A stretch of DNA of 36,374 nt from Bradyrhizobium elkanii WSM2783 (GCF_000472865.1 NZ_AXAP01000084.1:1-36374), one strand, 5' to 3'. Positions 8,364 to 17,012 are shown, numbered from the stretch's first letter. A program made the numbers and translations. Notes: a model not told the origin generated them from the sequence alone.

Positions 8364-11300
8364 TCAAAGCGCGAGCGTGAGTTCGGAGAGAGGAACCGTC
8401 TGGCAGGTCAGGCACTGGTCCGTCGCGCCCACATCGCCGCCGAGTTGTGCGACGTCGCCCTTGACGATGCGCATGGCGCAGCTCTCGCACTGGCCGACAC
8501 GGCAACCGCTGGGAAGAGACAGGCCCGCGGCCTGAGCGGCATCGAGAAGGGTTCCGAGTTCAGGCGACCAGATAAAGCTTTTGTCGGTACCGGCGACGTG
8601 AACCTTCTGTGGCTGCAACGTCCGCGGCACGATCGGCGGTGATGCGAACGCCTCCGCGAATACGTCGAAGCGCGGCATGCCCCGTTCTACCAGTCGCTCA
8701 GTCATTGATGTCGTAAAGTGCGGCGAGCCGCAAAGATAGGCGAGGGGCCTCTGCGGCAGCACTGGATCGATCGCCGTCAGGTCGAGCCGCCCCATGTAGT
8801 CGTAGTCCTCTGGGCAACGATCTTGCGCGCGCGGCGCTGAAAACGCCGTGACGAGATCAAGTTCCGGGAGACGGTCTGCAAGCTCCCGCAACCGCCGGGC
8901 AAAGGGATGCTCATCACCGTTGCGGCAACCATAGAGCAGAAGCACCTTGGCGACGCGCTCCGTCGGCTCGCGCTCCGCCAGCGCCTCGAGGTGACTCATA
9001 AAGGGTGTGATGCCGATACCGGCCGCGAGAAAAATGAGAGGCCGGGGGCCCGCCAGCGGCGGGGTGAAAATTCCTCTCGGCGCCTCGATCTGGACTTGAT
9101 CACCGACGGTCAGGCGATGGATATGAGCGGAAAGATGACCGCTGTCGCGGGTGTGGGCCAAATTGTCGAAACGCCGTTTCTTTATTGCGACCGACAGGAC
9201 GTCCTGGCCGCCATGGCCGGTCAGCGAATAGGCGCGGGTCACATCGATTCCCGGCAGGCCCAGCATGACGTGTTGTCCCGGCCGGAACGCGGGAAGCGGG
9301 CCGCCATCGCGCGGGAGGAGGTCGAGCGCGATGACATCGTTGGACTCGTTGCGAATGGTGGCGACCGAGAAAGCGCGCCGGCCGACCCAGCGGCCACGGC
9401 TCGCGGTCTCGTCCTTGCGAATGTCGCAGCGTATCGCCCGCAGCGGCACCGAGCCGCTGACCGGATCGCGCGTTGCGTCGCTCAAGCCGTCGTTCATGTT
9501 CGATGTCGCAAAACCGGCGGAGCTGGTCGCTTCGCGGCCCAGTGGCGGACAATCCTCCCACCAACCGAACTCGGCGATGGCGACGCGATCGTCGAGGGCT
9601 TCGTTCAGCCGCACGCGCAGCCGTACCTCTCCCGTTGACGTCTCGACGATCGCCCAGTCACCATCCTCAAGGCCGCGCCGCGCCGCGAGCGTGCTGGTGA
9701 TCTCGATCGCGGGATCAGGCGTTTTCTTGCGAAGCGAGGCGACGTGACGGTGCGAGCTATGCACGAACCAACCGCTCTTGGCCGTGGTGAGCACCAGTGG
9801 GAAGCGGCTGTCGGGGGTGTCTGCAAGCGGGCTCTCGGCGGGCTCGATATGACCTGCCAGCGGCGCGTAGCCGTGATCGAGCATCAATTCCGAATAGATT
9901 TCGACACGGCGGGTGGGCGTGGCAAAGCCCGCGATCGTGCCGTCCTCCCGCTGCACTGCGTATTTTTCGTGCCGGAACGGCTGGGGAAAGCGCAGGCCCT
10001 CCGGATGCCGACGAAGTTCGTCGACCGTCACGCCAAGCGGCGCGAGCTGATGGTTCCAGCCAGCGCGGATGTCGCCACCGAAGAATTGGTTTGCCAGGCC
10101 CAGCCTGACGGCGAGCTCGGCTGCGATTTCATAGTCTGCTTTGCACTCGCCGAGACGCGGAAGCATCTGCGGACGGAATTGTATCGTCTCGACGGCATCC
10201 TGCGTGATCTCGAAACCGATTTTGAGGGCGTCCCGCTCCCACGGCATATTGGCCGGCAGGATGATGTCCGCATTCTCTGCCGTCGGATTCATGAACATGT
10301 CGACGTGGACGTGGAAGTCGAGTGCACGCAATGCCTCGCGATTGCGTGAGGAGTGCCCCTGCGAAACCATGAAGTTGGTGCCGAAGCTCATCAGCGCCCG
10401 GACGCGATAGGGTTCGCCGGTGAGCACGGCGCGGCTGAAGTCGCGCGCCGTGATCCATCCCCGGCTTGGTGGCCCCAGCGGCAATTCGTCGATGCCGAGC
10501 GCTTTGACCTTCTGTTCCGGCGGCAACAAGTCATAGTCGTTGACGGTCCGCGTCGGCGGCGGCACCGGCCAGACATTGCCGCCCGGCCGGTCGCAGGCGC
10601 CGGTCAGCGCGTAGAGTGTCGCGATCGCCCGCTCGGTCATCGTCGCATTGGTGTGCTGGCCGACGCCGGTCCACGAGTGGTAGGCGAGCCTTGGGCTGTT
10701 CTCGAACAGGCCGTAGAACGCAGCGATGTTGCGCTCCTCGAGCCAAGTCACTTCGGCGACGCGAGCGATCGTGTAGGGGGCAGCCTCCGTGGCCAGCAGA
10801 CGAAATGCGGTCGCCGCAGCGATGACGCGGCCATCGCGCGCGGCAAGCGTCGTCCGGCCATCCAGCCTGCAGTGCGCAGGATCGAGAGCCGCAACGCGGG
10901 CGTCGTAGGCCCGCGCCATCCCGGACTGATCCAGCACGACGAAAGCTTCCGACGCTTGATTGTCCCAGAGTTCGTTGGCACGAACGAAGCGGCCTGTATT
11001 GGTGTCGACCAGGAAAGGCCCGTTGGTCCAGCGCGTGACGAAGCCCGCATCGAACGATCCTGTCGCGATGAGATGCCGGATTGCGCCCAACGCGAGGGCT
11101 CCGTCCGAGCCGGGACGGATGCGTAGCCAGAGGTCAGCGTCCTGTCCCGATCCGTTCGGCTTGGGATCGACCACCACAACCCGCGCTCCGCGCCGTCGCG
11201 CATTGCCGATACGGGTCGCCTGGGCAAGCCATGTGCGGGCGGGATTGTGTCCCCACAACACGATGGCGTCGGCCTGCTCATAATCCGGAAAGCCGATACC

Positions 11301-11768
11301 GCGGCCGAAAGTCAGGGCATGGGCATAGTCCTTGTGCCAGCCGCAGATTTCGACGGCGTAGATCAGATTTGGACTGCCGAAGCACCTGATGAAGCGCTCG
11401 ACCCACTCGAAGCTGTCGACCATCGGGGTGCCGCTGGGCGTGGTGACGGCAAAGGCCACGGCTTCAGCGCCGGATGTTTTGCGAATGCCGCCGAGCTCTC
11501 GGGCGATGTCGTCCAGCGCCTCGTCCCAGGAAATTTCGGTCCAGCCCGGATCGGCAGCGTCTCGCGGCGCAGTTCGACGAAGCGGTTTGGTCAGCCGCCG
11601 CGGACTATGGACCATCTCCGGTGCGGCGCGGCCCTTTGCACATAGCGCTCCGCCGGTCGGATGCCCTTGCAGGCTCTCGACGCCGATCAGCCGGCCATTC
11701 TCGACCACCATGGTCGAGCCGCACCGTGATCGGCAGAGCGTGCAATAGCCCGGGATGCGCTCAGCCAT
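8364..11768 (-). CDS. Fusion: molybdopterin oxidoreductase + flavin reductase + 2Fe-2S ferredoxin
   Basis: A 1134-residue protein (numbered from the ATG at 11768) joining three redox modules. Residues 1 to about 750 are a DMSO-reductase-family bis-MGD subunit: an N-terminal CTLCRSRC...LCAKG binds a 4Fe-4S cluster (Cys 9, 12, 16, 43), ICGWH places a likely Mo-ligand cysteine at 142, and ILPANMPWERDALKIG and the C-terminal molybdopterin-dinucleotide-binding domain follow. Residues about 800-1040 are a ferredoxin-NADP reductase-like unit, with RAYSLTGHG for flavin, AAGIGITPFMSHL for NAD(P) and YLCGSP. The last 90 residues are a plant-type ferredoxin, SGCRVGQCESC plus CLTC (Cys 1089, 1094, 1097, 1122). 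There is no Tat signal, so it is cytoplasmic. It could couple substrate oxidation to NAD(P), or the reverse, in one chain; the substrate is unknown. Confidence 0.9.
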   Translation of the reverse strand: MAERIPGYCTLCRSRCGSTMVVENGRLIGVESLQGHPTGGALCAKGRAAPEMVHSPRRLTKPLRRTAPRDAADPGWTEISWDEALDDIARELGGIRKTSGAEAVAFAVTTPSGTPMVDSFEWVERFIRCFGSPNLIYAVEICGWHKDYAHALTFGRGIGFPDYEQADAIVLWGHNPARTWLAQATRIGNARRRGARVVVVDPKPNGSGQDADLWLRIRPGSDGALALGAIRHLIATGSFDAGFVTRWTNGPFLVDTNTGRFVRANELWDNQASEAFVVLDQSGMARAYDARVAALDPAHCRLDGRTTLAARDGRVIAAATAFRLLATEAAPYTIARVAEVTWLEERNIAAFYGLFENSPRLAYHSWTGVGQHTNATMTERAIATLYALTGACDRPGGNVWPVPPPTRTVNDYDLLPPEQKVKALGIDELPLGPPSRGWITARDFSRAVLTGEPYRVRALMSFGTNFMVSQGHSSRNREALRALDFHVHVDMFMNPTAENADIILPANMPWERDALKIGFEITQDAVETIQFRPQMLPRLGECKADYEIAAELAVRLGLANQFFGGDIRAGWNHQLAPLGVTVDELRRHPEGLRFPQPFRHEKYAVQREDGTIAGFATPTRRVEIYSELMLDHGYAPLAGHIEPAESPLADTPDSRFPLVLTTAKSGWFVHSSHRHVASLRKKTPDPAIEITSTLAARRGLEDGDWAIVETSTGEVRLRVRLNEALDDRVAIAEFGWWEDCPPLGREATSSAGFATSNMNDGLSDATRDPVSGSVPLRAIRCDIRKDETASRGRWVGRRAFSVATIRNESNDVIALDLLPRDGGPLPAFRPGQHVMLGLPGIDVTRAYSLTGHGGQDVLSVAIKKRRFDNLAHTRDSGHLSAHIHRLTVGDQVQIEAPRGIFTPPLAGPRPLIFLAAGIGITPFMSHLEALAEREPTERVAKVLLLYGCRNGDEHPFARRLRELADRLPELDLVTAFSAPRAQDRCPEDYDYMGRLDLTAIDPVLPQRPLAYLCGSPHFTTSMTERLVERGMPRFDVFAEAFASPPIVPRTLQPQKVHVAGTDKSFIWSPELGTLLDAAQAAGLSLPSGCRVGQCESCAMRIVKGDVAQLGGDVGATDQCLTCQTVPLSELTLAL

Positions 11769-11799
11769 CGTCAATGAAACCGTGTCACAGGGAAGTTAA

Positions 11800-11826
11800 T
11801 GTAGCGCGTTACTGTAACGCTTTACA
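11800..11826. promoter_or_regulatory. Probable operator of the GntR regulator
   Basis: A 27-base dyad lies between the divergent molybdoenzyme and GntR genes. Its core is GCGTTA, three bases, TAACGC (11806-11820, perfect arms), and outer TGTA (11800) and TACA (ending 11826) extend the symmetry. Position and symmetry suit a dimeric FCD-type GntR repressor controlling both directions. Confidence 0.65.
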
Positions 11827-11921
11827 CAGCATGATCTGTGGGCATATCCTCCGTCAAGCGCATTTATTGTGCTGCACTTGCTAAGCCGGAGGGCTCTGGA
11901 ACCGACGAAGCGGAGATGGGG

Positions 11922-12605
11922 ATGGAGCAAAATTTACGGGAGCAGGTGGTGCAGCAGGTGCGCGCCGAGATCATTTCCGGTCAGAGCGCGCCGGGAACGA
12001 TGTATTCCGTGCCGACCCTCGCCACGAGCCTCGGCATCTCGACGACTCCCGTGCGCGAAGCGCTGCTGGAGCTGACGCGCAGCGGACTGATCGAACCCAT
12101 GCGCAATCGGGGCTTCAAGGTGGTCGAACCGACCTTGACCGAACTGCGCAACCTGTTTGATCTCCGCGAAGTCCTGGAGCTCCATGCGGCCGCGATCGTT
12201 GCACGCAAGCCAAAGAGGGATCTCGAAGGGCTTTATCGCTTTGCCGATGACATCGCGCGCGCGGTGAGAACGGAAGACCTGAGGCTCTATCTCGAATCCG
12301 ATCGAAGCTTTCATCAGATGTTGACGGCCGCGGCGGACAATGCACGACTCACCGAGTTGGTGATGGGATTGCGTGACCAAATGCGACTTTACGGTATCAA
12401 GTCGCGTGCAGGTCTCGCCCGCCAGAATGAGTCAACCGCGGAGCACTATCAGATCATTGAGCTTGCGATGGCCGGCAAGGAGGAGGCTCTCACCAATCTG
12501 CTCAGGCATCATATCAGGGCCTGGGAGCCGATCTTTGTTGAAGCGTTGTCACAGGTGACGATCCCGCGCGAACCGATTGCCGCCAATCGTGGTCGGGGGC
12601 GCTAG
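11922..12605 (+). CDS. GntR family transcriptional regulator, FCD (FadR) subfamily
   Basis: A 227-residue regulator. The N-terminal winged helix shows VRAEIISGQSAPGTMYS, LATSLGISTTPVREALLEL and GLIEPMRNRGFKVVEPT; the C-terminal FCD ligand domain has the metal-binding pattern ESDRSFHQML, AEHYQIIELAMAGKEEA and LLRHHI. The ATG at 11922 is chosen because GCGGAG lies six bases before it; a GTG at 11838 would add 28 unconserved residues. It is divergent from the molybdoenzyme-AtoE-cyclodeaminase set with a large dyad between, so it most likely represses that cluster until a carboxylate ligand binds. FCD ligands are commonly small organic acids, in keeping with an AtoE-type transporter. Confidence 0.9.
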   Translation: MEQNLREQVVQQVRAEIISGQSAPGTMYSVPTLATSLGISTTPVREALLELTRSGLIEPMRNRGFKVVEPTLTELRNLFDLREVLELHAAAIVARKPKRDLEGLYRFADDIARAVRTEDLRLYLESDRSFHQMLTAAADNARLTELVMGLRDQMRLYGIKSRAGLARQNESTAEHYQIIELAMAGKEEALTNLLRHHIRAWEPIFVEALSQVTIPREPIAANRGRGR

Positions 12606-12693
12606 TTGCAGGCTGCTCCACGATCCGCACCTGCCCGAGGGATTTGCGGTGGCCGCCAACCAGCAATCAGCATTGTGGTAAACGGGTCAGCGC

Positions 12694-14160
12694 TCATGCT
12701 TCGTGCAGCATCGCGTGCAGACGCCGGGCAAGCTCTGCCAGGCGGAACGGCTTTTCGACAATTGGAAATTCCCCGACCGCATTGTGTCGTTCCAATACAT
12801 CTGCCGCATAGCCGGAGGCGAGCAGGATTCTGATATCCTTGCCGAGCTTCCTCGCTTCGCGAGCAAGCTCAACTCCGCTCATTCCGTTGGGCATCACGAT
12901 ATCACTCAGCAAGAGCTCGAAATCCTGACCGCTCTGCAGTATCCGAAGCGCGTCCATGCCGTTCCGGGCACAGGAAACCTGATAGCCGCACGTGGTCAGC
13001 ATGGCTGACGTGGCCTCCAGCAGATCCTCGTTGTCTTCAACGAGTAGAATTCGTTCCGTGCCAGTCGGTATGGCCTGGGGTTGAGAGCACTCCGGATCAG
13101 CCTCACGCGCTTGCGCAGCCCTGGGGAGGTATAGATCGATCGTAGTTCCGGCGCCGGGTGCGCTGTTGATGACAATATGGCCACCAGACTGTCGAACGAA
13201 GCCATAGACCATGCTGAGTCCGAGTCCCGTACCCTTCCCGACATCCTTGGTCGTGAAGAATGGCTCAAACACGCGGTCCCGCACTTCCGGGGGCATTCCG
13301 CAGCCGGTGTCTGCGACGGAGAGCCTCACATACGATCCGGGCGGACAGCCGGACACTGAGCTCCTGTCTTGGACCACGTTCCGGGTTTCGATCTGCAGTA
13401 CACCTCCACCAGGCATGGCATCGCGCGCATTCAAGGCCAGGTTGAGGAGCGCAGTCTCCAGAAGCGACGGATCAACGCGACACATCCATAATTCTTCATC
13501 GAGCCGCAGTTGGACTTCGCATCCATCCCCGACGGCTTGGCGAATGAGTCCCTGGAATTCGGAAAGGAGCCGATTGGGGTTGACGAATTCCGGCTTCAAT
13601 GCCTGCCCACGGGAAAAGGCGAGAAGCTGCGTCGTGAGCTTCGTTCCGCGATGCACGGAACGTCGCGCCGCTGCGGCGTATTGCCGGATCTTGCCGATAT
13701 CTGGGGCATCCTCGATGAGTTCGAGGTTCGCAGAGATCACCGTAAGCAGGTTGTTGAAGTCGTGCGCGACGCCGCCGGTGAGCTGGCCGACGGCCTCCAT
13801 CTTCTGGCTCTGATGGAGCTGTTCCTCCATCTGACGGCGCGCCTCCAGGGCCTGCTTGTGATCGGTGATGTCGCGGAGGAAGATCGCGAGGCCGTGGCTG
13901 GAGGGAAAGGCATTGAGTGCGTACCAGACGTTCGTGCGCGGGCAAAACATTTCGAGATAGGTCGGTCGTCGCTCTGACGTCGCCTCCCGAATTTTCTTCA
14001 AGGCTTCCAGATCGGCGGCGACCGGAAAGGCTTCTGAAAGGGCCATGCCGACGATGTTCCGGCCGTGGGCGACACTCGCCGAGGCCGGTCCATTGAGATA
14101 GCTGACCCGCCAATCCCGATCGACGATAAGCACGCTGTCGGTGGTGTTCTCAAAAATCAT
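12694..14160 (-). CDS. Sensor kinase, distal fragment: PAS-HisKA-HATPase-REC
   Basis: This fragment (488 residues from the ATG at 14160) holds the catalytic half of a hybrid histidine kinase. A PAS domain covers about 1-105. The dimerisation helix has GGVAHDFNNLL with phospho-His 133, the N box LNLALNARDAM lies at about 239-249, followed by DTGCGM, FEPFFTTK and GTGLGL (310-315). A receiver domain starts ILLVEDNEDL (about 371) with phospho-acceptor Asp 420 in LLLSDIVMP and Lys 470. All catalytic residues are present. The same frame remains open upstream and encodes ERAEEAAARFT, the linker that should join the HAMP domain of the preceding fragment. The frames differ by two bases at a CT run, so this is either a frameshifted gene or a coupled second cistron: the ATG overlaps the upstream stop as ATGA. 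Confidence 0.85.
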   Translation of the reverse strand: MIFENTTDSVLIVDRDWRVSYLNGPASASVAHGRNIVGMALSEAFPVAADLEALKKIREATSERRPTYLEMFCPRTNVWYALNAFPSSHGLAIFLRDITDHKQALEARRQMEEQLHQSQKMEAVGQLTGGVAHDFNNLLTVISANLELIEDAPDIGKIRQYAAAARRSVHRGTKLTTQLLAFSRGQALKPEFVNPNRLLSEFQGLIRQAVGDGCEVQLRLDEELWMCRVDPSLLETALLNLALNARDAMPGGGVLQIETRNVVQDRSSVSGCPPGSYVRLSVADTGCGMPPEVRDRVFEPFFTTKDVGKGTGLGLSMVYGFVRQSGGHIVINSAPGAGTTIDLYLPRAAQAREADPECSQPQAIPTGTERILLVEDNEDLLEATSAMLTTCGYQVSCARNGMDALRILQSGQDFELLLSDIVMPNGMSGVELAREARKLGKDIRILLASGYAADVLERHNAVGEFPIVEKPFRLAELARRLHAMLHEA

Positions 14161-15251
14161 GGTGAACCGAGCGGCAGCTTCCTCGGCTCTCTCTCCTTTG
14201 CTTCGGACAATTCGTGCTCGCGGCGTTCGAGCGCATCGGCCATGGTGTTGAACGCTTCGGCGACCCGGATGATTTCGGATGTTCCCTGGACGTCGACGCG
14301 TCGTGCAAGGTCGCCTAGCCGCCATTGGTTGGCGGCGTCGACCAGTTGCTCGAGCGGACGATGGATGAACCGCCGAGCCCCCAGCGACGTCAGGCTCAAC
14401 ACCAGCGCGGTGCTCAGTACGATCAGGAAAACGCCACGCTGTGTGCCGTGCTGGATCTCGGTGAACGCCCGGGCTTTGTCGAGGCCAAAGGCGATAACGA
14501 TTCCCCCATCCTGCAGGACCGAATAGCCGACGATCCGCTCCACACCATCGAGATCGACGATATCGGCAGTGCTCCGATGGTCGGGCTTTCGATCGTTATC
14601 CCCGGGTATCCTCCGGCTGGCAAAGCGGTCGTTGTCGGGATAACGGGCCAGGTACGTGCCGTTCCGGTCCATGATCGCAAGTGCAGCTCCCGGCGGCACG
14701 TCCTGCTGAGCGATGGAGCCGGCAAGCCAATCCAGGCTGAGGGCGGCTATGACGACGCCGCCAAGCCGGGCATCGTCGCCATAGAAGGGCAGCGCAAAAT
14801 GAAGGACCTTGCGACCAGTCTGCCGACCGATTGCGAACTCTCCGACTGTGAATTTGCCGGTTTTCAGTACGTCGGCGAAGTAGGGCCTTCCAGCCGCGGT
14901 CGATCGCTTGTAGTCAATGTTGGTGTCACAGAAGGCGTCGCCGTTCGTGTCGACCACGATGAAGCTGATGAACCCCGGATATCGTCGCATGATCCTGGCG
15001 AGGTAGGCGTTGCAGCCTTCCGTGTTCTTCGCCTTTATCGCCGGAAGCTCCGATAGTGCGATCAGGGCTTGATGCATTCCCTGGACGATCTGCCGCTGTT
15101 CCGCCGCGGCAAGCTCCGCCAGGTTGAGGGCCTGGTTTTGCACTTCGACTTGGCGGGTGCAACGGAATTGGAATTCATTGTAGGCTTGAATCGCGATAGC
15201 TGGGATCAATGCGATAGCCACCAGCAGGAATAGACGTGATAAAAGAGTCAC
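14157..15251 (-). CDS. Sensor kinase, proximal fragment: Cache-HAMP
   Basis: The 364-residue sensory half. A GTG start at 15251 leads into a transmembrane helix (LFLLVAIALIPAIAIQAY), then a periplasmic double-Cache-like domain of about 250 residues with FISFIVVDTNGDAFCD, RPYFADVLKTGKF and ALSLDWLAG. A second membrane helix (about 285-303) and a HAMP domain ending GTSEIIRVAEAFNTMADALERREHEL follow. After SEAKER the frame diverts into an unrelated nine-residue tail and stops. Read two bases later, the linker continues directly into the PAS-kinase fragment, giving about 851 residues in total. The two fragments were almost certainly one gene in the ancestor; whether the present form is inactive, phase-variable, coupled or a sequence error is open. 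Confidence 0.82.
   Translation of the reverse strand: MTLLSRLFLLVAIALIPAIAIQAYNEFQFRCTRQVEVQNQALNLAELAAAEQRQIVQGMHQALIALSELPAIKAKNTEGCNAYLARIMRRYPGFISFIVVDTNGDAFCDTNIDYKRSTAAGRPYFADVLKTGKFTVGEFAIGRQTGRKVLHFALPFYGDDARLGGVVIAALSLDWLAGSIAQQDVPPGAALAIMDRNGTYLARYPDNDRFASRRIPGDNDRKPDHRSTADIVDLDGVERIVGYSVLQDGGIVIAFGLDKARAFTEIQHGTQRGVFLIVLSTALVLSLTSLGARRFIHRPLEQLVDAANQWRLGDLARRVDVQGTSEIIRVAEAFNTMADALERREHELSEAKEREPRKLPLGSP
14187..14195 (-). other. (CT)4 run at the sensor-kinase frame break
   Basis: The plus strand reads CTCTCTCTC here (GAGAGAGAG in the coding direction). Removing one dinucleotide restores the expected linker KERAEEAA and one continuous frame from 15251 to 12694 (2556 bases after correction, 852 codons). 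This is a plausible slipped-strand site. Confidence 0.75.
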
Positions 15252-15553
15252 TTGTTTGCTTACTTTCTGCCCGCGATCTGCGGTCCTGCAACGCCCGTCG
15301 ACCCAGTGGCGCTCTGACGTCGATCGCTGACGAAATGCGATCTGCGGTGCTCAGGACAATCATCTTGATCGCGACGCTAATCATGCCGTTGTGTAAATGA
15401 CGCTTCAGACAAATCCTTCGGTCTCCGTTGTGCGAAACGATGTTCATTCGACGTCCTCGCAAGCGTGAGCAAGGGCACCGCCAGACGCGGGCTGTGCGGT
15501 CTTCAAATGTTGGCGAGCTCTGCTACTGGATCATGACGCGATCGGACTGAGAA

Positions 15554-15567
15554 GTTACATCTGTAAC
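15554..15567. promoter_or_regulatory. Perfect palindrome GTTACA-TC-TGTAAC
   Basis: Six-base arms with a two-base centre, located between the leftward sensor kinase and the rightward NmrA-like gene. It resembles GntR- or Crp-sized operator half-sites. No regulator can be assigned from sequence. Confidence 0.4.
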
Positions 15568-15754
15568 GACAGGAGCGACGCCGCCTTCGTGGCGATGGCC
15601 AAGTACGCGCTCGAATTCATCATGCATCTGCGGAGTTTGCCCGTTCTGGATCGCCCATGGCGCGCTTGAGCGGCATGATATCGGTCACAAGCAGGTAGGC
15701 TGTCGCAGGAACTCCTGCCGCTATCGAATGCAAGTTCATGAAGGAATCCGCCTG

Positions 15755-15783
15755 TTGCAAAAAGTCTTGTATGCCCGTATTTT
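15755..15783 (+). promoter_or_regulatory. Sigma-70-like promoter of the NmrA-like gene
   Basis: TTGCAA (15755-15760) and TATTTT (15778-15783) are separated by exactly 17 bases, about 70 bases upstream of the ATG at 15851. The spacing and match are good for a housekeeping promoter. Confidence 0.55.
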
Positions 15784-15800
15784 AGGGGAATATGCCCCTA
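15783..15800. promoter_or_regulatory. Operator-like inverted repeat at the NmrA-gene start site
   Basis: TAGGGG and CCCCTA flank AATATG, placed from the end of the -10 element across the expected +1, an ideal repressor position. A partial second copy of its half-site (TATGCCCGTAT, 15770-15780) lies just upstream. The nearby MarR regulator is a candidate binder, by proximity only. Confidence 0.55.
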
Positions 15801-15850
15801 TCGATCAAAGCGGGGCACGGATCGCCGCCTCAAGTGAGGGAGTATCCAGG

Positions 15851-16717
15851 ATGAAACCGACTATCTTGATCGCCGGCGCTACAGGTGCGACCGGCCGCGT
15901 TGCCACCAAGCTTCTCCTGCAGCAGGGCTTTCCTGTGCGGGCGCTCGTTCACCGCGATGACGAGCGCTCCAGCAAGCTCCGAGCCGAGGGGGCCGAAATC
16001 GTCGTCGGCGACCTCCTCGACTTCCGAGCCGTACGCCGTGCGTTCGATGGGGCGCAGCGGGCATACTTCGTCTATCCGATCCGGCCCGGCATCACCCAGG
16101 CGACGGCGCAGTTCGCGCAGGCTGCGCTTGAGGCCAAGGCCGAGTTCATCGTCAATATGTCGCAGAAATCGTCTCGTCGGGATTCGAAAAGCGATGCTGC
16201 GCTTCAGCACTGGCTGTCGGAGCGCGTGTTCGACTGGGCCGGGACGCCCGTCGCGCACCTGCGCCCGACTTATTTCGCTGATTGGCTCCTCTACATGCGA
16301 AATATGATTCGCGCGGGCCGGATGTCAGTTCCTTTCGGCACGACGGGCCGCCATGCGCCCATTGCTGCGGAAGATCAGGGGGCTGTCATCGCCGCGATCC
16401 TGGCCGATCCGGCGCCGCACAAGGGGCAAATCTATCCCCTCTTTGGCCCCGTCGAGCTTACGGCTCCGGAAATCGCCGCGACGGTGGGTAAAATCCTCGG
16501 CAAGGAAATCCGCTACGAGAAGATTACCGCGCAGCAGTGGGCGCGCGAAGTCACCGGACAGGAGATTCCGTTCCTTGCGCAGCATCTGCAGGAGGTAGCG
16601 ATCGACCACAACGACGGTATCTTCGCTGGGACGAATGACTTGGTCGAGAAGATCGCCGGTCGGCCGCCGATGACCGTCAGTGAGTTCGTCGAGAAGAATC
16701 GGGCGGCCTTTCAGTAG
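15851..16717 (+). CDS. NmrA family NAD(P)-binding reductase
   Basis: A 288-residue atypical short-chain-dehydrogenase-like protein. The Rossmann fold opens MKPTILIAGATGATGRVA with the GxxGxxG loop at about 9-15, followed by VRALVHRDD (cofactor 2'-phosphate side) and GDLLDFRAVRRAFDGAQRAYFVYP, matching NmrA/QOR2-type quinone or azo reductases and redox sensors. No YxxxK catalytic pair is seen, as is usual for NmrA. GAGGGAG precedes the ATG at 15851; the longer frame back to 15728 contains the promoter and so is not coding. It probably reduces or senses a quinone or electrophile under control of a repressor. Confidence 0.87.
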   Translation: MKPTILIAGATGATGRVATKLLLQQGFPVRALVHRDDERSSKLRAEGAEIVVGDLLDFRAVRRAFDGAQRAYFVYPIRPGITQATAQFAQAALEAKAEFIVNMSQKSSRRDSKSDAALQHWLSERVFDWAGTPVAHLRPTYFADWLLYMRNMIRAGRMSVPFGTTGRHAPIAAEDQGAVIAAILADPAPHKGQIYPLFGPVELTAPEIAATVGKILGKEIRYEKITAQQWAREVTGQEIPFLAQHLQEVAIDHNDGIFAGTNDLVEKIAGRPPMTVSEFVEKNRAAFQ

Positions 16718-16793
16718 GCCGTCCACGTCAGCTCAACGACCGATAAACATTTCTCGACTTGAGGAACGGCATTTTCGGGATTTGGACGCGCGT

Positions 16794-17012
16794 ATGCATG
16801 ACCTGATTGGCTTTTCGATCGAAGCGCACGGCGGACTCGCTCGTTGGAATCAGCTCCGACAGATTTCCGCGAGCTTCATTCCTGGGGGGATCACAGAGCG
16901 ACAGAAGGCATCACATTCTCCCATAAGCGCCGGGTTTACCTTCCGGATGCCGAGGGAAGGCCAAAAATGGATACGGTGATGATTTCGATCGATCTCGACG
17001 AACTCGAACTTT
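16794..17012 (+). pseudogene. Internally deleted remnant of a conserved hypothetical gene
   Basis: The ATG at 16794 begins MHDLIGFSIEAHGGLARWNQ and continues to SASFIPGGIT. A second frame then supplies ITFSHKRRVYLPDAEGR and MDTVMISIDLDELEL, which look like the start and end of one protein with its middle missing. The join is bracketed by the short repeat ATCACA (in GGGATCACA and GGCATCACA, about 16 bases apart), typical of a deletion with a frame change. I recognise the N-terminal pattern as a Bradyrhizobium-type hypothetical of roughly 250 residues, with function unknown. The 120 bases that follow read GGERFKHLAVRGMC in one frame and may belong to another decayed gene. Confidence 0.6.

Larger units (their letters stand above)
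15252..15850. other. 600-base intergenic region with regulatory sites
   Basis: No supported gene is present. A plus-strand frame ending at 15669 reads DRSDAAFVAMAKYALEF, but it has no usable start and matches nothing I recognise. The region carries the palindrome at 15554 and the promoter/operator of the NmrA-like gene, listed separately. Confidence 0.4.

Noticed and set aside
12694..15251. Reading the split kinase as two unrelated genes
   Set aside because: Domain order, linker continuity after a two-base correction and the overlapping ends all indicate a single ancestral gene.
15175..15462. 95-codon minus-strand frame ahead of the sensor kinase
   Set aside because: It overlaps the kinase start in another frame and matches no family; no ribosome site.
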